Below, piece by piece: positions 8,932 to 18,007 of a stretch of 64,000 nt of DNA. The position numbers and the translations under genes were made by a program. The notes beneath the pieces were generated by a model. That model was not told where the DNA came from. It searched no databases and saw nothing but the letters and a program-made list of their open reading frames with translations. Source of the DNA: Mycolicibacterium sp. CBMA 226 (GTDB taxonomy: Bacteria > Actinomycetota > Actinomycetes > Mycobacteriales > Mycobacteriaceae); contig NZ_VTGY01000014.1 of assembly GCF_009729075.1 (NCBI RefSeq), forward strand, positions 124,001 to 188,000. The letters are read 5' to 3'. Position 1 is the first letter of the stretch, and each line of letters starts with the position of its first letter.

Positions 8932-9918
8932 TCAGGCGGCGTCGGCACGCAGTGCCGCCAACAGCGCCGGCGCCGCTTCGTCGAAGAAGCTGTCCTGGGA
9001 ATCCCCGCCGATCTGCACGAGCGCGATATCGGTGAACCCGGCGTCCCGGTAGGCGCTCACGGCCTCGACAACTGCGTCGATGTCGGGCCCGCACGGAATC
9101 TGGTCGGCCACGTCCTCCGGTCGCACGTATTGCGTCGCGGCGTCAAAAGCCTTGGGGTTGGGCAATTCCGCGTTCGTCGGCCAACCGCCGCCGAACCACC
9201 GGAACTGTTCGTGCGCACGCTCCACCGCCTTGTCGCGATCCCTGTCCCAACAGATCGGCAACTGGGCCACCGCCCGCCCGGTCGTGTCCAGGCCCTGGAC
9301 CCGACGCTCATGGACCCACTGGTCGACGATCGGCTTGTCCGGGGAAACGTCGATCATGAAGTCGGCGAAGTCCGCCAGGCGTTGGACCGACTTCTCGCCC
9401 GTCATGGAGATGCCGATCGGAACCGGGTCGGCCGGCAGGTCCCACAGCCGGCCGGCATCGACTTGAAAGTACTCACCCTTGTGGTTGACCACTGCGCCGT
9501 CGAGCAGCTGACGAATGATCTTCGTCGCCTCGCACAGCATGTCCAGCCGGCGCTCGTAGGCCGGCCAGCCGTGACCCACGACGTGTTCGTTGAGGTTCTC
9601 CCCGGTGCCGAGGCCGAGCAGGAACCGCCCGTCGGCCAGGATCTGTGCCGTCGCCGCCTGCTGCGCGACGACCGCCGGGTGGTAGCGCACCGTCGGGCAC
9701 GTCACGTAGGAACATAGTTCGACGCGACTGGTCGCATGCGCCACCGCGCCCAGCACCACCCAGGCGTTGGGGGCGTGTCCCTGCGACACCAGCCACGGCG
9801 AATAGTGGTCGCTGCAGACTTCGAAGTCGAAGCCGAGCTCTTCGGCCCGAACAGCATGCCTCACAAGCTCTTTCGGGCCGCATTGCTCGGTCATGAGGGT
9901 GTAGCCAAATCGAGTCAT
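8932..9918 (-). CDS. F420-dependent LLM oxidoreductase, glucose-6-phosphate dehydrogenase-like (TIGR03557)
   Basis: 328 residues from ATG 9918, chosen for GGAAAGG seven bases before it. The N-terminus MTRFGYTLMTEQCGPKELVRHA, the segment DFEVCSDHYSPWLVSQGHAP and LLGLGTGENLNEHVVG are typical of the F420_G6P family related to FGD1/FGD2. TIM-barrel, cytosolic or exported in some relatives; here no signal peptide is seen. Substrate is not assured, since most TIGR03557 members do not act on glucose-6-phosphate. It follows a CsbD-like gene by ~27 bp and is likely co-transcribed with it. Confidence 0.85.
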   Translation of the reverse strand: MTRFGYTLMTEQCGPKELVRHAVRAEELGFDFEVCSDHYSPWLVSQGHAPNAWVVLGAVAHATSRVELCSYVTCPTVRYHPAVVAQQAATAQILADGRFLLGLGTGENLNEHVVGHGWPAYERRLDMLCEATKIIRQLLDGAVVNHKGEYFQVDAGRLWDLPADPVPIGISMTGEKSVQRLADFADFMIDVSPDKPIVDQWVHERRVQGLDTTGRAVAQLPICWDRDRDKAVERAHEQFRWFGGGWPTNAELPNPKAFDAATQYVRPEDVADQIPCGPDIDAVVEAVSAYRDAGFTDIALVQIGGDSQDSFFDEAAPALLAALRADAA

Positions 9919-9945
9919 GCGGGTACCTTTCCGGTGTACCGACAC

Positions 9946-10185
9946 CTACTGATCTGACTGGTTCGCCCGCTGCCGGGCCTCGGCCGCTTTCGCCGCAGCC
10001 CGGGCGGATTCGGCCTCGGCTTCCTTCTTCGCCGCATTGCGCTGCGATTCGCCCTTGTCCTGCTGCGCCTGGCCTTCACGGAACAGGTCATCGCGACCGA
10101 TCAGCGCCCCGACCAACGTCTTTACCTTGCCTTTGATGCCCTCGACGACGCCCTTGGCGCCTTCTTCCGGACCGCTCTCACCCAT
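9946..10185 (-). CDS. CsbD-like stress protein (microaggregate-binding protein type)
   Basis: 79 residues, highly charged: an N-terminal EGAKGVVEGIKGKVKTLVGALIG helix as in CsbD, then FREGQAQQDKGESQRNAAKKEAEAESARAA (given here in part), which is Ala/Lys/Glu-rich and helical. CsbD-type proteins are abundant in stress and stationary phase. A GAGG-like site precedes the ATG. Its pairing with an F420-dependent enzyme hints at a shared stress-response unit, which is inference. Confidence 0.72.
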   Translation of the reverse strand: MGESGPEEGAKGVVEGIKGKVKTLVGALIGRDDLFREGQAQQDKGESQRNAAKKEAEAESARAAAKAAEARQRANQSDQ

Positions 10186-10299
10186 GAGGTCCTCTTTCCG
10201 GTCGTAGATTCGCGACGACCGTGCAATTCGGCCGTCACTGTGATGGTTCCCCTACAACCAGATGCGAAACCTTAAGCCCGGGCCGACCGCTGAGAAGCC

Positions 10300-11619
10300 T
10301 CAGTCGCCCAACGACGCCAGGTAACGAATTCCACCGATACCCGGCAGGAAGAAGTAGGCGCCACCCTTCATCGTGGTGAACGCCGGAAGCCCCTTGTGCA
10401 CCTTGCGGATCGGCCTTCTAGGCACCGTGAAGTCCAACGTGCCGTCCTGCGTGCCGCAGATCGGATCGTGTTCGTTGCCGAGCTCATGGAAGGCTTTGTC
10501 GTTGATCCAGACGTTCTGCGCAAACTCGAACTGGCGCACCAGATCTCCGCAGATGATGAACGCCGCGATGCCGCGGTCGACGCCGTCATCCGGCGCACCG
10601 TCGGGCAACGCAGGGCCGTACGTTGCGCCGCGGCGGATCATCCGCCGCCGATTCATGTAGTGCGCGGTGTCGCGGGGATTCAACCGCCGCGCGTGCGCAC
10701 CCAGTGGACACGCATAGCCGAACGGATCTTCTACTTTGTAATTGAAGTCGTTGTTGCGCATCGGATCGGCACCCAGCTCCGGGTCGTCCTTGCCCGGGGC
10801 CAGCACCAGCGGGGCACCGCTGCGCCACCGGCCCATGAACTTCGCGGCCAAAAGCTCTTCGCCTTCCGGGGTGTCGGCGTTATCGCGCAGGTAATCGCGA
10901 AACACCCCGACGTGCTCTTTCAGTCTGCGATACGCCATGTAGCTGCCGTTGCGCGAAAGCGCCTCGGGCTGTGGCAGATCCACGACCGGACCGTTCTCGT
11001 CGTCGTAGCCGAGGATGAACTCGCCGGGTGCCAACGGGTCGCCCGAACCCGGCGTCGGCTCCTCCCCCGCCCCCTTCATCACCGGCTGCGACAACCGATC
11101 CCGGAAACCGAAGTGATCGTGGGCGTAATTGAACGGCGGCGTGGCATTGAGGTCGAGGGATGACAGGCTGCGCACGCCCTCGGTCCGGGCGAGCAGATCG
11201 TCGTGCGCCGCGATGGATTTGGCATTCTTTTCGTCCGTGCGGGAGAACAGGATCGCGATGGCGTGCAGGTCATCGCCGGCCAGTCCCCCCACCCAGTGCT
11301 CAGGCGCGGCGGGTCCGACGTCACCCAGGATGCTGGCGCGCGAGGCCATCCCTTCCCGGAACGCATCGGGGAATGTCGCCAGCGACTCCTCCGGCACACC
11401 CAGCGCGCGTAGGCCGTTCCAGGTGAATGCCAAAGTGACCCAGCGATCGGACTGGTCCATCGAGGCTTTCGCGTCGGTCGCCGACTGCACCTTGTCCTGC
11501 ATTGCCGACAACCACGCCCGTCCACCTTCGGCGGTGTCGAACGTCAGGAACTCGTAGCGCCCCGTGAGAGCAGGAGTTCGCGTCAGCAGGATGTGCTGGA
11601 TGTCGTCGAACTCGAGCAT
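10300..11619 (-). CDS. DyP-type haem peroxidase
   Basis: 439 residues from the ATG at 11619, which overlaps the upstream stop (TAATG); longer frames merely run through the preceding gene. Two ferredoxin-like halves, with NYAHDHFGFRDRLSQPV (DyP distal region with the catalytic Asp, variant of the GxxDG motif), HARRLNPRDT (likely proximal His region) and a C-terminal FFLPGIGGIRYLASLG. Dye-decolourising peroxidases use H2O2 to oxidise bulky phenolics and dyes. No signal peptide and no encapsulin-targeting tail is recognised. Translational coupling to the 186-aa partner upstream suggests they act together. Confidence 0.85.
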   Translation of the reverse strand: MLEFDDIQHILLTRTPALTGRYEFLTFDTAEGGRAWLSAMQDKVQSATDAKASMDQSDRWVTLAFTWNGLRALGVPEESLATFPDAFREGMASRASILGDVGPAAPEHWVGGLAGDDLHAIAILFSRTDEKNAKSIAAHDDLLARTEGVRSLSSLDLNATPPFNYAHDHFGFRDRLSQPVMKGAGEEPTPGSGDPLAPGEFILGYDDENGPVVDLPQPEALSRNGSYMAYRRLKEHVGVFRDYLRDNADTPEGEELLAAKFMGRWRSGAPLVLAPGKDDPELGADPMRNNDFNYKVEDPFGYACPLGAHARRLNPRDTAHYMNRRRMIRRGATYGPALPDGAPDDGVDRGIAAFIICGDLVRQFEFAQNVWINDKAFHELGNEHDPICGTQDGTLDFTVPRRPIRKVHKGLPAFTTMKGGAYFFLPGIGGIRYLASLGD

Positions 11620-12179
11620 TACTGCATTTGATCGAGCATCGTCGAGAACGCCGCTTTCAACCGGAGCGCCTTCTTGATCTCGTCCGCGGTCACGTATGGG
11701 TACTCGCCGTACTCCAAGAAGCTCGGCTGCTGGTGGTCCCGGACAAATTTGATGAACGCGTCCGGGTTCTCCTTCCAATCCTCCGGGAACCCTTCGAGGT
11801 TGGTGAACACCGTCGTGATACCGGTCGCGCTGAACAGCGCCACCGCATCCTCGGTGTACTTGTCGAAGTCGGTGTCGAAGATACCCATGTACTGGAAGTG
11901 CAGACCCGAGCCGATGTCGAACAGGTTCCACCGCAGATAGTGCAGACGCAGTGGCGCCAGTGCATCGGGGCTCGCCTTGATGGTTTCCTCAATGGTCTTG
12001 CCGTATGCACGGACCGCTTCCTCACGGCCCTCTTTCACCTTTGCGATGATCGAGAAGCCGTAGCAGGCCGGAGTCCTCGGGAACACCGGGCCGTAGCGGC
12101 CGCGCACCTCTTCGAAGTACCCCTTCTTGGGGATCGCCATGGCCGCCGGTTTGGTCCAATCCTGGCTGTTCTCGCTCAT
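11619..12179 (-). CDS. Hypothetical partner protein of DyP peroxidase
   Basis: 186 residues from ATG 12179 (GAGG eight bases upstream; a longer frame from 12281 lacks a site). No signal peptide or membrane segment. The region CYGFSIIAKVKEGREEAVRAYGKTIEETIK followed by LHYLRWNLFDIG and LHFQYMGIFDTDFDKYTEDAVALF suggests a ferredoxin-like alpha/beta fold, as in dimeric alpha-beta barrel proteins. The stop overlaps the start of the DyP gene by one base, strong evidence for a functional pair. Possibly a subunit, a substrate-delivery or haem-handling partner; not known. Confidence 0.65.
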   Translation of the reverse strand: MSENSQDWTKPAAMAIPKKGYFEEVRGRYGPVFPRTPACYGFSIIAKVKEGREEAVRAYGKTIEETIKASPDALAPLRLHYLRWNLFDIGSGLHFQYMGIFDTDFDKYTEDAVALFSATGITTVFTNLEGFPEDWKENPDAFIKFVRDHQQPSFLEYGEYPYVTADEIKKALRLKAAFSTMLDQMQ

Positions 12180-12423
12180 ATTGACCTCTTCGTCACGCAT
12201 ACTCGACAGGGACGGACGGTAGCACCGCCGTCGGCCCTCGCGCGGCGATTGCGGCACGGTCAACCCAGCGAATCGCAGCAACGATCAACAACGACTGAAC
12301 AAACTCAATAATCGCGCAACAGCCCCCTGAGCGGCAACGCCGAATTATGCTCAGCCAACACGGGTTTCCGCGCTCCGGCAGAGTGCCGACGACCCGCGAG
12401 TCAGCGTCCGAAAGAAGAAGACC

Positions 12424-12720
12424 ATGCGACTGAAGCAGCGCTCTCTGAGTCTGGGTCTGGCGCTTACGTTCGTGCCCGTCGGCCTCAGTGCGGCGGCGCC
12501 CGCCTCGGCCGACTGCACCGGCGCCGGGTACGCCACGGTGTGCGCCCAGGGTGACGTTCGCGGCGGCGGCCCGACGCCGCCCTCCGCGGCCTACCCGTCG
12601 TACTGCGCCGATCCCTGGTATTGCGACGACGGCTGGGGCGTCGACGTGATCGTGCCCCTGCCACCGCGCCCGATCCGTCCCCCGGGCGGTGGCGGTGGCG
12701 GTATCGGACCGCGTCGCTGA
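12424..12720 (+). CDS. Small secreted Gly/Pro-rich Cys-containing protein
   Basis: 98 residues. Signal peptide (MRLKQRSLSLGLALTFVPVGLSAAAPASA|DC). The mature part has four Cys (DCTGAGYATVCAQGD, YCADPWYCDDGW), probably two disulfides, then a Pro/Gly-rich tail ending GGGGGGIGPRR. Purine-rich GAAAGAAGAAG precedes the ATG. Many mycobacteria carry such a short exported protein; function not known. It starts a forward-strand run of exported proteins (haemophore next, 36 bp on). Confidence 0.7.
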   Translation: MRLKQRSLSLGLALTFVPVGLSAAAPASADCTGAGYATVCAQGDVRGGGPTPPSAAYPSYCADPWYCDDGWGVDVIVPLPPRPIRPPGGGGGGIGPRR

Positions 12721-12756
12721 TCCCTTAGTTTCCACAACCTTTAGGAGCAACCCCAC

Positions 12757-13101
12757 ATGAAAATCCGCAACATCATCGGTGCCGGCGTGATGGCCGGAGC
12801 GACGTTCCTCGGCACGGCCACGACTGCCATCGCCGACCCGCCGGACTGCACTGCCGGTGATCTCGCCAATGTGATGTCCGGGGTCAACGCCGCCACGTCG
12901 GCGTACCTGTTCACCCACCCTGACGTGAACGCGTTCTTCACGGGCCTCAAGGGCAAAACGCGGGACCAGATGCGCACCGATATCACCGCGTACATGGATG
13001 CGAACCCTCAGGTGAAAACCGAAATCCAGGGGATCCGCCAACCCGCGGCCGACTTCCGCGCGCGCTGCAACGCCCCGGCTCCCGACGGGCCGATGAGCTG
13101 A
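12757..13101 (+). CDS. Haem-binding haemophore (MHB / Rv0203-like)
   Basis: 114 residues. Signal peptide to about residue 26 (AIADPPDC). The mature domain CTAGDLANVMSGVNAATSAYLFTHPDVN...GKTRDQMRTDITAYMDANPQVKTEIQGIRQPAADFRARC (quoted in pieces) matches the mycobacterial haemophore family, in which an exported all-helical protein binds haem and hands it to MmpL transporters. The two Cys at either end of the domain are conserved and likely bridged. GGAG precedes the start. The link with a haem peroxidase gene 0.6 kb away is suggestive only. Confidence 0.85.
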   Translation: MKIRNIIGAGVMAGATFLGTATTAIADPPDCTAGDLANVMSGVNAATSAYLFTHPDVNAFFTGLKGKTRDQMRTDITAYMDANPQVKTEIQGIRQPAADFRARCNAPAPDGPMS

Positions 13102-13116
13102 GCGGTCAAACGCAAC

Positions 13117-13140
13117 AAACACGCCGCAGCAGGCGCGTTT
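13117..13140 (+). terminator. Hairpin after haemophore gene
   Basis: AAACACGCC-GCAGCA-GGCGCGTTT forms a nine-pair stem with one G-U pair, followed by CGCG. It ends the haemophore transcript or separates it from the lipoprotein gene. Confidence 0.5.
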
Positions 13141-13214
13141 CGCGTTAGAGTTTTCACGGCCAGTTCGCCGCTCACCACATGGTGGGCGGCGAATCCGCGG
13201 AGAGGAGTCACAGT

Positions 13215-13835
13215 ATGAGGACATCCGTGAAGATCACCGGTGCGATCGGCGCGAGCGCATTGGTCGTCTTGGCCGCAGCCGGCTGCGGCAACGATTCGAA
13301 ATCCAAGGAGTCGTCCACGACGGCGACCTCCTCGGCATCGTCATCGGCGACCAGTTCAACGTCGAGTTCCGCTGCGGCGCAACCAACCGACTACAGCGCT
13401 CTGCTGATCAAGGGCACCGACCTCGTCGCGCCAGAGGTGTTCACGGCAGGCGCACCGATACCGAATCCCAACGGAAAACCGGGCGTCGCAACGTCATTCA
13501 GCAATCCGGACGGCACCCACGTCATCGGCGACACGATCCTCATCCTTGACGATCCCGCAACTGCGGCGGGCGCCCTCGACGCGGCCAAAGCTGCACTCGG
13601 CGGCAGCGTGGCCGGTGGGGCACCCGGGCCCATCGAAGTCGGCACCGGCGGCACCACGGTATCGGGCAATTCACCTGACGGTTCCAAGTCTGTGACGGTC
13701 GTGCTGTTCACCGAGGGCAAGGCTTTCGTCACCCTCGAATTCGACGGACCCAAGGATGCCGCCGCGCCATCAGATTTCGTTCTCGACGTCAGCCAGAAGC
13801 AGGACGCGGCCATCAAGAACGGGCTGCACGGCTGA
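13215..13835 (+). CDS. Putative lipoprotein
   Basis: 206 residues from ATG 13215, with AGGAG eight bases upstream. Lipobox LAAAG|C near residue 23, followed by a Ser/Thr/Lys-rich linker of ~35 residues and a ~140-residue domain beginning PTDYSALLIKGTDLVAP. Segments TSFSNPDGTHVIGDTILILDDPATAAGALDAAK and KSVTVVLFTEGKAFVTLEFDGPKDAAAP (quoted in part) look like an alpha/beta domain shared with other mycobacterial lipoproteins of unknown role. Expected location: outer face of the inner membrane. No closer family assigned. Confidence 0.72.
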   Translation: MRTSVKITGAIGASALVVLAAAGCGNDSKSKESSTTATSSASSSATSSTSSSAAAQPTDYSALLIKGTDLVAPEVFTAGAPIPNPNGKPGVATSFSNPDGTHVIGDTILILDDPATAAGALDAAKAALGGSVAGGAPGPIEVGTGGTTVSGNSPDGSKSVTVVLFTEGKAFVTLEFDGPKDAAAPSDFVLDVSQKQDAAIKNGLHG

Positions 13836-14020
13836 CCGGTCGCCCATACCTTCCCGTAACCGCAGCGACCCACTCACTCACCGCTCCCATTTTGGGACCG
13901 GTAGCCGTCTCGGTCCTGTGTCATTGCGCCGGAATCCCAATCAGATTCCAATCGGTGCGCCGTAGCGTTCCGACGCGACTGCTGCCGGCCGCGTAATGAC
14001 CAGAACAGGGAAAGGCTGCA

Positions 14021-14344
14021 ATGACTGACATACCGCCAGGGAACTACCCTCCGCCGCCAGTAGGCGGCCCTCCGCCCGGAGGCGCACCGCCCAACAACAA
14101 CCTGGTGTTGGGCATCCTCGTCACCATTTTCTGCTGTCTGCCGTTCGGAATCGTGTCTATCGTCAAGGCAACTCAGGTCTCGGGCCTGTGGAGCCAGGGC
14201 CAGTTCCAAGCCGCGCAGGCAGCCGCCGACGACGCCAAGAAGTGGGCGATGTGGGGTGCGATCGCCGGCGCCGTGGTGCTGGTGGTCTACCTGGTCTTCA
14301 CTTTCGCGATGGGCGCATCGTCCTACGGGGCTGCACTTACGTGA
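14021..14344 (+). CDS. CD225/dispanin family membrane protein
   Basis: 107 residues. Pro-rich N-terminus (PPGNYPPPPVGGPPPGGAPP), then NNNLVLGILVTIFCCLPFGIVSIVKA, a charged amphipathic stretch QVSGLWSQGQFQAAQAAADDAKKWA and a second membrane helix. This two-helix plan with CCLPFGI is the dispanin signature; bacterial members are of unknown function, related to interferon-induced IFITM proteins of animals. Stands alone between a lipoprotein and a convergent FUSC transporter. Confidence 0.82.
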   Translation: MTDIPPGNYPPPPVGGPPPGGAPPNNNLVLGILVTIFCCLPFGIVSIVKATQVSGLWSQGQFQAAQAAADDAKKWAMWGAIAGAVVLVVYLVFTFAMGASSYGAALT

Positions 14345-14452
14345 TGCCGACTCGACGGTGGGCCGCCACACCCGTAGTGGTGCTGGCGGTTCACCGCCGG
14401 GATTGACACTGACAGCATTGGGCGGCAACGGAATCCGGGTTCGGGTGCTCTG

Positions 14453-16525
14453 TCAGACCCGGGTGGTGACCTCCGTCAAGGCCCGATCCAGCATGTTGAG
14501 TGCGCGGATCGACGCGCGTACCGGGCCTGGCCGCATCTCCGGCAATCCGACGTCGAAAACAGCTGCCTCGCTTCGCTTGTCGACGACGACGTCTTCGCCG
14601 GCGATCAGTTTCCGTACCCGGGCTATCGCGTCGCAGGCGCGCGCCGCTGCCTGATGCAGCGCGTCTGCTGCGTCAGCGGCGTCGGCGGCCGCATCGCGAT
14701 GCGATGCGGTGACCCCCGCACGGGCGAGCGCGTGCGCCGAGCGGTTGGCGACCTGTAATCCGCGCAGCAGACGCCGGACCCCATGCCGCAACTCGGAAAC
14801 CGGCCCCATCTGAAGCGGTTTGCCGGCCGTGATGGCTTCCTTCAACGAGTTGTCCATGCGGCGGGTGTCGGCCACCAGGTCATCGGCATCGCCCACGGTG
14901 AGTACCGCGGTCACGGCGGTGTCGATCACCCGCTCCATGCGGTCGAGGTATTCGGTGACCTTCTCGGCGAACGTATCGCGCGTCCTGGTGGAGAAGACGA
15001 AATACGCGGACGCGATGCCCACCAGGCTTCCGACGGCCGTTTCAGCGATTCGGACCTCGAGCACCTGAACGCTGAAATTGCCGAGCAGCCCATACAGCAT
15101 TGCCAGCAAGACCGTCACGAAGAACGTCAACCAGAAGTACGCGACGGACACCAGATAGAACGCGAAGAACACGCAGACCACCAGGACGACGATCTGTATC
15201 GCGGGATGCCGGCCGATCTCGGCGGCGAGCAGGACGCCTGCCACCACACCGGCGATCGTGCCGACGATGCGATGGCCGGCGCGGGAGAGAATCTCACCGC
15301 GCGTCGTGACGCCCGTGAACACCAGGAATGCCGTCAGCACCGCCCAGTACCCGCGGTCGGGCGAGATGAGGTTGCCCAAAACCGTTGCCGCACTGGTCGC
15401 CACCGCGACTTGGATCGCGGCTTTCGTACTGGGATTCAGCCCGGTTGGCGCCTCCTGCTGCTCGTCGTCGGCGTCGGCCCCGTCGGCCGCGATATCGTCG
15501 TCGCTGATGCCCCGGGCGTTGGTGGTGATGTGATGAATTGCCAAGTGCGCCTGCATCGCTCGGTACGCGGTGACCGTCGCGACGCCCGCCGAGGTCGACA
15601 GATCCGCCTTGTCCGCCGCTGCGGCACCCAGGCGGCGAGCCTGCCGCAGCTGGTCGTCAGTGGGATTGTTGTCCAGGCAGATCCGCAGCGCCGCGACCGC
15701 ATCGACCAGACCGTCGGGCCACGGCTCATCCTGGTCCAGCCACCACAGCCACGACACGGCCTGCTCCAGCATGATCTGCGCCTCGAAGACCCGCAGCGCC
15801 AAGTCCTTGCTGGTGACGCTGAGTGACTTTGCGGCTTCGTGTCGATCCAGCCAGTCGTCGATGAGCAGCGCCGTCTCGCCGAGCTGATCGAGTTGGTACC
15901 GCACCACCTCGATGGTGACCTGACCACGCCGGGTCGCCACGTCCAACGTCGAGATCGACGCACTCCGCAGCGCCGACAACAGCCGACGCGCTTCGACGCG
16001 GGGCCGTTCCGGAAACAGCAGCACGTGCACCAGCAGCGACGAGATGATGCCCACCGCGACGGCGACCGCCAGCACCGGAATCTGATGCACCGGAGTCCGC
16101 AGGAACATCACGAAGAAGTACGAGATGAACGCGACCATCCCGAGCGCGTTCCCGCGCGGACCGTACCGCCGCACCCACACCGCGGCGAACAGCACGGCGA
16201 TGAAGCCGACGTCGACGATCTTCCCGTGCGGTGTCAGCAAGGCGGCCAGGGCCATGGCGCCGACAGCCGGGAAGAACAGCAGCACCGTCGTGATGTTGCG
16301 GCTGCGCTGATCGCGATCTTTGACGGCGGCCGACGACTGCATCGCCACCACCGCGCCGAGCATCGCGACCGTGACCGGTTGTCCCGCCGCCCGGGTGAAT
16401 GCCAGCATCGCGACGATCGCCAGCAGCAGCGAGAAGGTGGTCGCCGCCGCGCTCCGGAGCCGAATATGTCCGGGGTCGGCAGCACTCAGAACACTTGCTC
16501 TCCGCACCGCTGCCGAAATCTGCAC
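14453..16525 (-). CDS. FUSC-family (fusaric acid resistance-like) inner-membrane transporter
   Basis: 690 residues. Two membrane blocks of about five to six helices each (residues ~20-150 and ~370-500), each followed by a cytosolic helical domain, the repeat plan of FUSC/AaeB-type aromatic-acid exporters. Examples: TTFSLLLAIVAMLAFTRAAG, and in the second block GYWAVLTAFLVFTGVTTRGE, where the conserved RGE follows the first helix of the repeat. It probably exports aromatic acids or toxic organics; substrate unknown. Lies 63 bp upstream of the esterase paralogue's stop in the opposite reading order, same strand. Confidence 0.82.
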   Translation of the reverse strand: MQISAAVRRASVLSAADPGHIRLRSAAATTFSLLLAIVAMLAFTRAAGQPVTVAMLGAVVAMQSSAAVKDRDQRSRNITTVLLFFPAVGAMALAALLTPHGKIVDVGFIAVLFAAVWVRRYGPRGNALGMVAFISYFFVMFLRTPVHQIPVLAVAVAVGIISSLLVHVLLFPERPRVEARRLLSALRSASISTLDVATRRGQVTIEVVRYQLDQLGETALLIDDWLDRHEAAKSLSVTSKDLALRVFEAQIMLEQAVSWLWWLDQDEPWPDGLVDAVAALRICLDNNPTDDQLRQARRLGAAAADKADLSTSAGVATVTAYRAMQAHLAIHHITTNARGISDDDIAADGADADDEQQEAPTGLNPSTKAAIQVAVATSAATVLGNLISPDRGYWAVLTAFLVFTGVTTRGEILSRAGHRIVGTIAGVVAGVLLAAEIGRHPAIQIVVLVVCVFFAFYLVSVAYFWLTFFVTVLLAMLYGLLGNFSVQVLEVRIAETAVGSLVGIASAYFVFSTRTRDTFAEKVTEYLDRMERVIDTAVTAVLTVGDADDLVADTRRMDNSLKEAITAGKPLQMGPVSELRHGVRRLLRGLQVANRSAHALARAGVTASHRDAAADAADAADALHQAAARACDAIARVRKLIAGEDVVVDKRSEAAVFDVGLPEMRPGPVRASIRALNMLDRALTEVTTRV

Positions 16526-16588
16526 GGCTCAATTCTGCGATATGGACCTGTGCCGACTGCTGCTGTCGAGGTTGCGGAATACGCGCGG

Positions 16589-18007
16589 TCAGCGGCGATG
16601 CTTGCTGGGACTGGCTTCGAGGGCGGGCTCGGGACGGGGCCGCTGGGTCGTGGGCCCTGTTCCAGGCGGCGCGCTTCCCGCTCCAGTGCCGCCGATACCG
16701 AGTCGCCCGGCAAGCCATGGCAGCTTCGCCGCGAAGGCGCGGCCGGCGAATGGCCAATCGTGTCGGCCTTCTTCGAGCGCCACGTCGCAAGCTATGCCGT
16801 TAGCCGTTGCCACTGTGCGCAATTCGGCGGCGGCTGCTGCCTCACCGGCGTTACCGCCACGCAGGCCGTGGCTATCGTTCGTCGCGCCAGATACGACGAT
16901 GGTTCCGGCGATACCGGTATAACGGCCGTGGCGTGCCATCACCGAGACCGGGTCAAAGGCCGTCCACGCCTGAACGCTGCCGCCAAATAGGCGATCCACC
17001 GTTTGCGCCTTGTCACCAGCGTTGGGCCCACGATCACCGGCAATGTCCAGGAACGTCGCGAAGCGCTCGGGGTGCATGACTGTGAGGTCGATGGCACACG
17101 TACCGCCTGCCGAAAAGCCGGCCACTCCCCACGAACGCGGATCAGAGCTCACGTTGAGGTGCGTGACGAGATAGGGCACAACATCTCGAACCAAATGATC
17201 GGCGGAATTGCCTCGCGGTCCATTGACACATTCGGTATCGACATCGAAGGCACCACCCGCATCGACAAAGGCGAGCACCGGAGCATTGCCTTGGTGTTGG
17301 GCCGCGAATCGGTCGACGGTCGTAATCGCGTCGCCGGCACGGATCCAGTCCGGCGGGGAGTTGAACTCACCTCCGATCATCATCACGACAGGCAGCGCGG
17401 CCGGCGGCGGACTGGAGAACCACGCCGGAGGCAGATAAACCAGTTCGTCACGGTGCCGGAAGTGCGGATCGGATGGGTTGATGGACACGGTCATCACCGT
17501 TCCGCGCGCGGGAATCTGCGTGCCACGCAGCGCAGCGACCGTCGCCGGGTCCAACTGGTCAGGTAGTGGTCCGCCGACCAGCTCCGTCCACGCCGCGCCC
17601 ACAGTCGGCAGATAGCCGAGCCACGCATTGGCAGTCGTCACCGCGCACAAGAGCGAGGTGACGACAGTGGTCAGTGCTACCGCACGTCGACCCCATCGAC
17701 TGTGTCGCCAACCCGCAACCACCAACACCGGCACGCTCGCGGTCGCCGCGACCCAGAACCACAACCGAAGCGGAGTGACACCGCTGATGATGCCGGCGGA
17801 ATCCAGGTACCAGTGCGCGCTGGCGGCGGCAATCACCCCGCACGCCACAGTTATCGGCAGCCACACTCGCAGCCAATGCCAACGGTGCGAAACCACGGCC
17901 GAAATCAGCAAGGCGATCCCGATCATCTCAGTCGCGACCGGGATGACGCCGTGGGTCAACGATGCGTGCTCGAAGAGCATCGCCGAGAGCTGGGGCGCTG
18001 CGGTCAC
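16589..18007 (-). CDS. Membrane-anchored esterase, paralogue of the 5852-7402 gene
   Basis: About 472 residues from GTG 18007, selected because AGGTGG stands just before it; other starts (GTG/ATG up to 18226) are possible. Four N-terminal membrane helices, then the esterase domain with ELVYLPPAWF, FVDAGGAFDVDTECVNGPRG, the Ser elbow GFSAGGTCA and DIAGDRGPNAGDKAQTVDRL. These segments are nearly identical in position and content to the gene at 5852-7402, so the two are paralogues. Its elbow has GFSAGG in place of GWSMGG. Role inferred as an envelope acyl-esterase. Confidence 0.8.
   Translation of the reverse strand: MTAAPQLSAMLFEHASLTHGVIPVATEMIGIALLISAVVSHRWHWLRVWLPITVACGVIAAASAHWYLDSAGIISGVTPLRLWFWVAATASVPVLVVAGWRHSRWGRRAVALTTVVTSLLCAVTTANAWLGYLPTVGAAWTELVGGPLPDQLDPATVAALRGTQIPARGTVMTVSINPSDPHFRHRDELVYLPPAWFSSPPPAALPVVMMIGGEFNSPPDWIRAGDAITTVDRFAAQHQGNAPVLAFVDAGGAFDVDTECVNGPRGNSADHLVRDVVPYLVTHLNVSSDPRSWGVAGFSAGGTCAIDLTVMHPERFATFLDIAGDRGPNAGDKAQTVDRLFGGSVQAWTAFDPVSVMARHGRYTGIAGTIVVSGATNDSHGLRGGNAGEAAAAAELRTVATANGIACDVALEEGRHDWPFAGRAFAAKLPWLAGRLGIGGTGAGSAPPGTGPTTQRPRPEPALEASPSKHRR

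Noticed and set aside
14783..15826. 347-codon plus-strand frame inside the FUSC gene
   Set aside because: Antisense shadow; composition is His/Arg/Asp-rich as expected for the complement of a membrane protein gene.
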